Below, piece after piece: positions 1 to 5,298 of a stretch of DNA of 5,298 nt. The stretch comes from an uncultured Porphyromonas sp. (GTDB lineage Bacteria; Bacteroidota; Bacteroidia; Bacteroidales; Porphyromonadaceae), in the NCBI GenBank assembly GCA_900548415.1, contig URKO01000108.1, positions 1 to 5,298 on the forward strand, in the 5' to 3' direction. Position numbers and translations under genes: made by a program. Under the pieces are notes generated by a model that saw only the letters and a program-made list of their open reading frames with translations, did not search any database and was not told the DNA's origin. The stretch's first letter is position 1. Every line of letters starts with the position of its first letter.

Positions 1-102
1 AGCTGCAGAACCATTGAGAGGCTTGAGCCTGCAAGCACACGAAGAGACCAAGACCGCTAGTAGTAGAGCGGTGGTGATCTTTAGTAAGTTTCTATAAGTC
101 AT
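1..102 (-). CDS. N-terminal part of a lipoprotein, runs off the left edge
   Basis: This is a 34-codon open frame starting at the ATG at 102-100 and still open at base 1. The peptide begins MTYRNLLKITT, followed by the hydrophobic run ALLLAVLV (12-19), then SSC. This is a type II (lipoprotein) signal peptide: a short N-region with R4 and K8, an 8-residue core, and lipobox V19-S20-S21-C22. C22 would be the lipidated first residue after signal peptidase II cleavage. C24 is a less likely alternative. The residues after C22 (A, C, R, L, K) lack the acidic cluster seen in many surface-exported Bacteroidota lipoproteins, which weakly favours a periplasm-facing protein. The start lies 24 bp after the YfhO-family stop codon, on the same strand, so co-transcription is likely. 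The mature domain is outside the window and the function is unknown. Confidence 0.72.
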   Translation of the reverse strand, partial: MTYRNLLKITTALLLAVLVSSCACRLKPLNGSAA

Positions 103-108
103 AGTTTG

Positions 109-118
109 ATCTATAGAT
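109..118. promoter_or_regulatory. 10-bp perfect palindrome just upstream of the lipoprotein start
   Basis: The bases ATCTATAGAT form a perfect palindrome centred about 11 bp before the lipoprotein ATG, inside the 24-bp gap after the YfhO-family gene. It could be an operator half or a small mRNA structure near the start codon. It overlaps the end of TACCTTTA (125-118 on the minus strand), a near match to the Bacteroidota -7 element TAnnTTTG. A 10-bp AT-rich palindrome can easily occur by chance, so this is only a candidate. Confidence 0.2.
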
Positions 119-126
119 AAAGGTAA

Positions 127-2619
127 TTAGTTCATTTGTGAGTCTGTGGGAGCTTTCTTGCCTTTGCTCCATAGTCTGATGCGCCACACGATAGAGCCGA
201 TGAGTGCAAGTAGGATTAGGGTCAAAGCCGTAAAAGCTATGCTCTCAGTCACAGTTATGGAGCGTGGCGCAAAGGTAAGTGCGAGCTGGTAGTTGCCAGC
301 GGGCAGTGAGACGGCACGAAGCACGTAGTTAGCCCGTGCTATCGGTATCTCCTTGCCATCGATGGTGGCGTGCCAGCCGTGCGGATAGTAGATGTCAGAG
401 AGGATCGCTATGCCTGGTGCCTCGGCCGATACGTCGTAGACCACCTGTCGCGGGGTGTACTTGGTGACGGTGATGCTACGCTGAGCCGTGCTGTCGGGTA
501 GCATCAGGGGTTGCGGTAGCTCCTCGCCAAAGCGGAGATCGACGATGCCGACGTGACGCAGGTCTGCCGTAGAGAGTGCCTCCATCTCCTCATTGGCATT
601 AGTAACCCAGCGAAGGCTATCAACAAACCACGCTGCCCCGAAGGCATCTGGGTTGAGCTCCGCCATCGGAGCTCGGGTCTCTGGGTTGGGGACGATGAAG
701 TACTTCGTATTGAGCATATCGTAGACCTGCTTATTGCCCGTAGAGAGCTGGTAGGTAATCAGGTCTTGATAGCGTTGCAGCTTAGCAGCGTGATAACCGC
801 CCACGCTGTGATGCCAGCGAGAGGTGGTGGCATCGTTAAAGGGGCTGACCGTCTGATTGAAGACGCGATAGCCCAGGCTCTTGTCTTGAAGGATCGTCTG
901 ATCCGCCTCCGTCATAGGTGCCGCTTGCTGCTGCACCAGTTGCGAGGAGATGAAGTCATCATCGGATAGATAACGCTTGTCCACCTGCCACAGGTCTATG
1001 AGCGTCAGCCCGACTAGGATACAGCAGAGCCACGGTGCCTTGAGATAGCCCTTGGCAAAGAACCATAGCGGCACCACACTCAGCACAATAAAGAGCAAAC
1101 TACGCCACACGTCCGCCTGGAAGATGCCCATACGCATCGTCTCTAGCTGATCTTGTAGCATCAGATAGCGAGGATCTTGTGTAGCTAACTCGGCAAACAT
1201 ACCCTTCTCCTGCTGAGATAGGAAGCCAAAGAAAAGATCTGGTAGCAGGGCAAATAGGAGTAACAGCAGCACGGGCACCCCTCCTGCTATCCAGACGCTC
1301 TTGCTGCGTAGGAGCTGAGGCTCCTTGATGAGCTGCACGAGCGCTAGCACCGCTAGCGTCGGGATCGTTAGCTCGGCGATGACCAGGATCGAGGAGACCG
1401 CACGAAACTTGTCGTACATCGGCATCCAGTCGATGAAGAGATCCGTCAGCGGCATGAAGTTCTTGCCCCAAGCGAGCAGTATCGAGAGGATCGTAGCAAT
1501 GAGCAGGCCCCACTTGATCGGCCCCTTGACGACGACACAGCCGATGATGAAGAGGATGCAGACGAAAGCACCCACATAGACAGGTCCCGAGGTAAAGGGC
1601 TGGTCACCCCAGTAAGCATTCATCTGCCCCAGCATCTGCTGGTACTCGTAGGGAGCCTTGGCGAGCTGCTTGGCGTGTCCCTTGGCTAGAGGCTCAGTAG
1701 CACCACCTTTTGTATTGGGTACAAGGAGCGTCCAGGTCTCGCCGATGCCGTAGCTCCACTGCGTGATGTACTCTTTGGAGAGTCCCTTACTATTGACCTC
1801 AGCACCCGTTTGCTCGGGAGCATGTGGCGGTGCGATCGTCAGCTCACTGCCTCCGCGCATCGTCTCCTGAGCGTACTGATAAGTGTGATAGAGATTGGTC
1901 CCATTGACCGCAATGGCGAGTAGCCCAGCCAGGATGAGCACGCCGGTAGACTTGAGGAAGTCCACAACCTGCCGCTCTCTAATGGCCTGCACCAAGAAGG
2001 TGATGACCAGAACCGCCATCAAGAGCGCAAAGTAGTAGGTCATCTGGACGTGGTTTGCCAAGAGCTGCAGCGCCATAAAGAAGGCAAAGAGCGCACCACC
2101 CCAGAGCCGCTCGCCACGGTAGCACCAGATGAGTCCAGCGATCGTGGGAGGAACGAAGCAGAGTGCGGTCAACTTCCAGATGTGTCCCGCCTGAATGAGG
2201 ATAATGAAGTAGCTCGACAAGGCCCACATGACCGCTCCCAGTACAGAGGGCAGAGGGTCCACCTTGAGCGAACGCATGAAGATGTAGAAGCCCACGAGCA
2301 GCGCAAAGATCAGCCACGGATAGGTGCCCAGTATGCTCAGCGGCTTGCGGAGCGTCAGTACATCTTGCAGGTATTGCAGCGGCTTGGTCGAGGGATAAGA
2401 GGGACTGATCTGATACATCGGCATACCGCCAAAGAGCGAGTTCGTCCAGTAGGAGGTCTCGTCGCTAGCCTGTACGTCGGAGCCATTGCCCGAGACGCCA
2501 GCTACGTCCGCCTGAAAGAGCGTCCGCCCCTCAAAGTGTGCTGGAGTAAAGTAACCAAGCGCAACGATAATGAAGAACCCAAAGATGAGCAAGATGCGCT
2601 GCCAGGGAATCTGTTTCAT
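127..2619 (-). CDS. YfhO-family polytopic membrane protein (putative GT-C-type glycosyl transferase)
   Basis: An 830-residue integral inner-membrane protein of the YfhO family. Hydrophobic segments are visible at about 8-25, 98-117, 124-143, 148-165, 172-188, 193-214, 224-240, 347-365, 369-384, 408-430, 443-462, 507-522, 527-543 and 793-813, so roughly 14 spans. A large soluble domain (about 544-790) lies between the last two. Family-typical stretches are SLFGGMPMYQI (61-71), GGYHAAKLQRYQDLI (607-621), MLNTKYFIVP (635-644) and YYPHGWHATIDGKEI (744-758), followed by NYVLRAVSLPAG (764-775). The first presumed periplasmic loop is rich in acidic residues (D38, D48, D53, E54), where GT-C enzymes usually carry their catalytic acid. 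In Bacillus and related Firmicutes, YfhO works with a CsbB-type GT2 to decorate lipoteichoic acid; the acceptor here is unknown. I chose the ATG at 2619 because it falls 28 bp after the glycosyltransferase stop and begins MKQIPWQR directly before the first membrane span. The in-frame ATG at 2712 would add 31 residues read from the 3' end of the upstream gene. Confidence 0.93.
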   Translation of the reverse strand: MKQIPWQRILLIFGFFIIVALGYFTPAHFEGRTLFQADVAGVSGNGSDVQASDETSYWTNSLFGGMPMYQISPSYPSTKPLQYLQDVLTLRKPLSILGTYPWLIFALLVGFYIFMRSLKVDPLPSVLGAVMWALSSYFIILIQAGHIWKLTALCFVPPTIAGLIWCYRGERLWGGALFAFFMALQLLANHVQMTYYFALLMAVLVITFLVQAIRERQVVDFLKSTGVLILAGLLAIAVNGTNLYHTYQYAQETMRGGSELTIAPPHAPEQTGAEVNSKGLSKEYITQWSYGIGETWTLLVPNTKGGATEPLAKGHAKQLAKAPYEYQQMLGQMNAYWGDQPFTSGPVYVGAFVCILFIIGCVVVKGPIKWGLLIATILSILLAWGKNFMPLTDLFIDWMPMYDKFRAVSSILVIAELTIPTLAVLALVQLIKEPQLLRSKSVWIAGGVPVLLLLLFALLPDLFFGFLSQQEKGMFAELATQDPRYLMLQDQLETMRMGIFQADVWRSLLFIVLSVVPLWFFAKGYLKAPWLCCILVGLTLIDLWQVDKRYLSDDDFISSQLVQQQAAPMTEADQTILQDKSLGYRVFNQTVSPFNDATTSRWHHSVGGYHAAKLQRYQDLITYQLSTGNKQVYDMLNTKYFIVPNPETRAPMAELNPDAFGAAWFVDSLRWVTNANEEMEALSTADLRHVGIVDLRFGEELPQPLMLPDSTAQRSITVTKYTPRQVVYDVSAEAPGIAILSDIYYPHGWHATIDGKEIPIARANYVLRAVSLPAGNYQLALTFAPRSITVTESIAFTALTLILLALIGSIVWRIRLWSKGKKAPTDSQMN

Positions 2620-2647
2620 AAGATAACTCAGAGATAGAGTTTGAGGA

Positions 2648-3613
2648 TTAAGCTTTGCACCGTTTGACACGCTGACTGAGGTAGCCGATGCCATAGCCCG
2701 AGAGCTGGACAAAAGAGGCTACGACAGCTCGCCAAGCGACCGCCACCGAATGCGTGCGGTAGAGAGCGTCTGCAAAGAGAGAGACAATAAATAGCAAATG
2801 GTAGAGCCAGAACCAGGGACACCACAGAGCAAGCAGTGTGACCACGATCGTCGTCACCACAAAGAGCGTGGGGAGCAGGTAAGTCAAGCGCATCGACCCT
2901 GGATGTCTCCGCGAGAGCTCTACACGAGCCGTACCTGAGTGCCACACCTGTCGGTAAAACTTGCGCAAGTCCACGCGCCGCTTGTGATAGAGCACCGCCT
3001 CTGGAAGGAGTGCGACACGACTGCCAACCTCGTAGAGACGCATGCTAAAGTCGATATCCTCACCATAGCGCATCGTCTCATCAAAGCCCCCGAGAGATTC
3101 AAAGAGATCCTTGCGACAGCCCAGATTGAAGGTACGTGGGTAGAACCGCTTCGTCAGCCGCTTGCTACCACCGCGTATGCCGCCCGTTGTGAGGGGCGAG
3201 GTCATCGCATAGTTGATCGCACGCTGCCACATGCCGAAGGAGCCATCCTGTAGCGACGGAGCCGCATCGGGACCGCCCCACGCATCGCACTGATCCGTAA
3301 CGATCGCCTGAGACACATTATATAGGTAGTCAGGCGGTAGCACCACGTCCGAGTCGAGGATGATGACCCAGTCGCCCGTAGCGTGGCGCGCCCCTATGTT
3401 GCGCGCCCTGGAGGGTCCTCCGTTAGGCACCACCTCATAGTGTATGCTCATCAGGTCACGATAGCGATCCACGACCGCAGCGCAGGGCACAGTACTCCCA
3501 TCCTCCACGATGACAACTTCGTAGGACGGGGGCGTCTGCTGCTGAGCGAGCGAGTGCAGTAGCTCCTCGACCTCGTCAGGGCGGTTGTAGACAGGGATAA
3601 TGAGTGAGAGCAT
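2648..3613 (-). CDS. Family 2 glycosyltransferase with C-terminal membrane segments
   Basis: A 321-residue GT2 (GT-A fold) enzyme, expected to move a sugar from a nucleotide-sugar to a lipid or glycan acceptor at the cytoplasmic face of the inner membrane. It opens directly with the first strand SLIIPVYNRP (3-12). VVIVEDGS (33-40) follows, with the nucleotide-binding acidic pair, then GPSRARNIGA (66-75) and DWVIILDSDVVLP (81-93), which contains the metal-binding DSD triad at 87-89. NLGCRKDLFESLGGFDE (163-179) leads to the GEDIDFSMRL block (184-193), with E185/D186 in the position of the usual catalytic base region. After residue about 240 come hydrophobic segments near 244-264, 265-283 and 292-312, ending in the basic tail QRVKRCKA. 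The protein is therefore probably membrane-anchored. Sugar and acceptor cannot be read from sequence. It lies 26 bp after cysS and 28 bp before the YfhO-family gene. The pairing with YfhO suggests lipid-linked sugar transfer, but the GEDIDFS block is also common in rhamnosyl- and other glycan-chain GT2s, so a CsbB-type role is only one option. Confidence 0.93.
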   Translation of the reverse strand: MLSLIIPVYNRPDEVEELLHSLAQQQTPPSYEVVIVEDGSTVPCAAVVDRYRDLMSIHYEVVPNGGPSRARNIGARHATGDWVIILDSDVVLPPDYLYNVSQAIVTDQCDAWGGPDAAPSLQDGSFGMWQRAINYAMTSPLTTGGIRGGSKRLTKRFYPRTFNLGCRKDLFESLGGFDETMRYGEDIDFSMRLYEVGSRVALLPEAVLYHKRRVDLRKFYRQVWHSGTARVELSRRHPGSMRLTYLLPTLFVVTTIVVTLLALWCPWFWLYHLLFIVSLFADALYRTHSVAVAWRAVVASFVQLSGYGIGYLSQRVKRCKA

Positions 3614-3639
3614 TAGAGGCTAATCAGGGGTAAAGCGTC

Positions 3640-5118
3640 TTACAGCACCTTCCACTCGGCACCGCTCTTGGTATCTTGTATCTCAAAGCCTAGAGCGGTC
3701 AGTTTGTCGCGTATCAGGTCACTCGTCTCCCAGTCCTTGCTCGCCTTTGCCTTAGCACGAATCTCTAGGAGCAGGTTCATCGCTCCGGCGAAAGCCTCCT
3801 GCTGACTACCGCTCAGATCGGCGGTCTCCGTAGCCGACTGCATACCAAGTATGTCATGCAGGTAGAGGTCGTAGGCACTGCGTAGCTCCTCCAGCTGCTC
3901 GCTCGTGATCTGCTCGTGTCCGTCGTGGATCGAGTTGATGAGACGAGCCGCATCAAAGAGCGCAGCGATCACCATCGGCGTATTGATATCATCGTCCATC
4001 GCCTCCTTGCAACGCTCCGCTAGATCGATCTTTTCGATCGTTGAGGTAGCCGAGGGCTTGAGCGACTGAAGCTTTGCATCAGCATCCATAAGACGTTGGT
4101 ACCCTTTCTCAGCAGCTTGCAAGGCACTATTGCTAAAGTCCACCGTGCCACGGTAGTGTGCACTCAAGACGAAGAAGCGAATGGTCATCGGGGCGTAAGC
4201 CTGCTCGAGTGCAGGGTGATCGCCCGTGAAGAACTCTTCGAGCGTGATGAAGTTGCCGGCGCTCTTCGCCATCTTCTTGCCGTCTACCGTGATCATGTTG
4301 TTGTGCATCCAGTACTTGACCATCGGCTCTCCCTGCGAAGCGACCGCCTGTGCTATCTCGCACTCATGATGCGGGAAGGTCAAGTCTAGGCCACCGCCGT
4401 GGATGTCAAAGTGCGCGCCTAGGTACTTACGTCCCATAGCGGTACACTCGCAGTGCCACCCGGGGAAGCCCTCACTCCATGGCGAAGGCCAGCGCATGAT
4501 ATGGCTGGGTTGCGCCTTCTTCCAGAGAGCAAAATCCAGCGGATTGTGCTTCTCGTCTTGGCCGTCCAAGTCGCGCGTGTTGGAGATCATATCCTCCACA
4601 TTGCGTCCACTCAGGATGCCGTAGGGGTGATCAGCGTTGTACTTGAGCACGTCAAAGTAAACACTGCCGTGGCTCACATAGGCATAGCCCGCATCGAGGA
4701 TTTGCTGTACCAGCTGGATCTGCTCGATGATATGTCCTGAGGCAAGCGGCTCGATAGAGGGTGGCAACACATTGAGCAGGCGCAGGCTATCGTGATAGCG
4801 TGTGAGGTAGTAGTAAGCCACTTCCATCGGCTCTAGTTGCTCTAGCTTAGCCTTCTTCGCTATCTTGTCCTCGCCATCATCTGCGTCATGCTCTAGATGC
4901 CCCACATCGGTCACATTGCGCACGTAGCGGACCTTGTAGCCGAGATGCTTGAGGTAGCGGAAGAGTATGTCAAACGTAATTGCCGAGCGAGCATGCCCCA
5001 GATGCGGATCCCCGTAGACGGTCGGTCCGCAGACGTAGAGACCCACATGCGGTGGTGCAATAGGCTCGAAGGGCACTTTAGCCCGCTCCAGAGTGTTGTA
5101 GATGTATAGTTGGCTCAT
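3640..5118 (-). CDS. cysS: Cysteine--tRNA ligase (CysRS)
   Basis: A class I aminoacyl-tRNA synthetase of 492 residues that activates cysteine with ATP and charges tRNA-Cys in the cytoplasm. It is slightly longer than the E. coli enzyme (461). The HIGH signature is HLGH (39-42), within [16 protein letters not shown]. The KMSKS loop is KMAKS (282-286), in [10 protein letters not shown]. The zinc site that selects cysteine is complete: C30, C225 (GWHCECTAM), H250 and E254 (FPHHECE), matching E. coli C28, C209, H234 and E238. [16 protein letters not shown] (236-251) is the family's core block. The helical DALR-like region follows from about 365, and the C-terminal tRNA-binding portion contains [12 protein letters not shown] (462-473). 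The start at 5118 gives the normal N-terminus ([17 protein letters not shown]) and is preceded by the A-rich sequence AAAAAGAACT with no Shine-Dalgarno, as is usual in Bacteroidota. It is the first visible gene of the unit. All catalytic elements are intact, so it is presumably functional and essential. Confidence 0.98.
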   Translation of the reverse strand: MSQLYIYNTLERAKVPFEPIAPPHVGLYVCGPTVYGDPHLGHARSAITFDILFRYLKHLGYKVRYVRNVTDVGHLEHDADDGEDKIAKKAKLEQLEPMEVAYYYLTRYHDSLRLLNVLPPSIEPLASGHIIEQIQLVQQILDAGYAYVSHGSVYFDVLKYNADHPYGILSGRNVEDMISNTRDLDGQDEKHNPLDFALWKKAQPSHIMRWPSPWSEGFPGWHCECTAMGRKYLGAHFDIHGGGLDLTFPHHECEIAQAVASQGEPMVKYWMHNNMITVDGKKMAKSAGNFITLEEFFTGDHPALEQAYAPMTIRFFVLSAHYRGTVDFSNSALQAAEKGYQRLMDADAKLQSLKPSATSTIEKIDLAERCKEAMDDDINTPMVIAALFDAARLINSIHDGHEQITSEQLEELRSAYDLYLHDILGMQSATETADLSGSQQEAFAGAMNLLLEIRAKAKASKDWETSDLIRDKLTALGFEIQDTKSGAEWKVL

Positions 5119-5173
5119 AGTTCTTTTTATAGTCCAGAGGTCATAGTATAGTGCATATACACCAATGCTTTCG

Positions 5174-5181
5174 CAAAGATA
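5174..5181 (-). promoter_or_regulatory. Candidate Bacteroidota-type -7 promoter element for cysS
   Basis: On the minus strand the bases TATCTTTG match the Bacteroidota sigma-ABfr -7 consensus TAnnTTTG exactly. This would place the transcript start near 5168 and give a leader of about 50 nt before the cysS ATG. No clear TTG occurs at the expected -33 position about 19-21 bp upstream, so only half of the promoter is recognisable. It sits in the only sizeable gap on the upstream side and points toward the four-gene unit. Confidence 0.45.
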
Positions 5182-5220
5182 AGGATTTTAGCGATACCTG
5201 AGACCGCCCCCTGCATGGAC

Positions 5221-5298
5221 GTCAGGGCTGACACATTATATACAGTGAACTCATCGACCTCCCTATGCCTCGCTTATCGCTCATGTGTAATTCCTGAC
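5221..5298. repeat. Imperfect inverted repeat, 18-bp arms, touching the right edge
   Basis: Bases 5221-5238 (GTCAGGGCTGACACATTA) and the reverse complement of 5281-5298 (GTCAGGAATTACACATGA) agree at 14 of 18 positions without gaps, in two blocks, GTCAGG and ACACAT. The spacer is 42 bp. The left arm itself contains the small palindrome GTCAG-GG-CTGAC (5221-5232). The arrangement could be an intergenic repeat unit, a stem-loop at the 3' end of an upstream gene, or chance. A rough estimate puts a match this good between two places in a 180-bp region at a few percent by chance. The right arm ends at the window edge, so its true boundary is unknown. Confidence 0.3.

Larger units (their letters stand above)
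1..5118 (-). other. Predicted transcription unit: cysS - GT2 - YfhO-family - lipoprotein
   Basis: All four genes are on the minus strand with gaps of 26, 28 and 24 bp. None of the gaps contains a GC-rich hairpin followed by a T-run or a strong internal promoter. This spacing is typical of a co-transcribed unit. The only good promoter candidate lies before cysS. The unit may continue past the left edge, and internal promoters inside coding sequence cannot be excluded. Confidence 0.65.

Noticed and set aside
553..969. 138-codon + strand open frame opposite the YfhO soluble domain
   Set aside because: It is an antisense shadow with no start context or family signature; the YfhO frame explains this region.
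2050..2637. 195-codon + strand open frame opposite the YfhO N-terminal half
   Set aside because: It is antisense to a strongly supported membrane-protein gene, is rich in Arg, Glu and Gln as expected of an antisense reading, and has no recognisable domain.
2620..2712. 31-residue N-terminal extension of the YfhO-family protein (starts at 2712 or 2694)
   Set aside because: It overlaps the 3' end of the glycosyltransferase in another frame, has low-complexity composition, and the internal Met at 2619 gives a normal N-terminus with normal gene spacing.
2628..2945. 105-codon minus-strand open frame overlapping the glycosyltransferase C-terminus
   Set aside because: It is a frame-shifted shadow of the GT2 gene; the GT2 frame carries all the family motifs and is intact.
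4020..4045. GATCGATC-TTTT-CGATCG cluster within cysS
   Set aside because: It can form a small stem, but it encodes the variable linker TIEKIDLAE. It is followed by no T-run on the transcribed strand and has no sign of being a terminator or origin.
5222..5296. 3' end of an upstream minus-strand gene (frame ending in TGA at 5224-5222)
   Set aside because: Only about 24 codons are visible, with no recognisable protein signature; it cannot be told from a chance open frame.
5119..5298. tRNA, T-box or other structured RNA upstream of cysS
   Set aside because: There is no T-loop or anticodon-arm pattern and no T-box motif. T-boxes are also not expected in Bacteroidota.

Overview
The window carries four same-strand (minus) genes in tight file, so it reads right to left. 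In transcription order they are cysS (cysteinyl-tRNA synthetase), a family 2 glycosyltransferase with a membrane-anchoring C-terminus, a large YfhO-family polytopic membrane protein, and the first 34 codons of a lipoprotein that runs off the left edge. The gaps between them are 26, 28 and 24 bp. No terminator-like hairpin with a T-run is visible in any gap, so one transcription unit is the simplest reading.

The organism is probably a member of the Bacteroidota, most likely Porphyromonas or a close relative with moderately high GC. The reasons are: the CysRS and YfhO proteins resemble Bacteroidota versions in their motif wording (for example [16 protein letters not shown] in CysRS, and LFGGMPMYQI and GGYHAAKLQRYQDLI in YfhO); none of the four starts has a convincing Shine-Dalgarno sequence, while the cysS start is preceded by an A-rich stretch; and a TAnnTTTG-type -7 element lies upstream of cysS. 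The genus assignment comes from memory of family sequences and has not been searched.

Layout: 5119-5298 is a non-coding or unresolved upstream region. It holds a candidate Bacteroidota-type promoter, an imperfect inverted repeat touching the window edge, and a short frame that is open to the right edge on the + strand. 3640-5118 is cysS. 2648-3613 is the glycosyltransferase. 127-2619 is the YfhO protein; a longer start at 2712 is possible but is rejected. 1-102 is the start of the lipoprotein.

How they may work together: cysS is a translation housekeeping gene. The next two genes form a pair, a cytoplasmic-face GT2 and a YfhO-family multi-pass protein. This recalls the Gram-positive CsbB/YfhO arrangement, in which a GT2 charges a lipid carrier and YfhO acts on the outer face. 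Here the pair would serve some envelope glycan of a Gram-negative cell, and the following lipoprotein could be a partner or simply a passenger. That functional link is inference. Most of the window is ordinary conserved chromosome, and I see no mobile element, CRISPR array, RNA gene or defence system.
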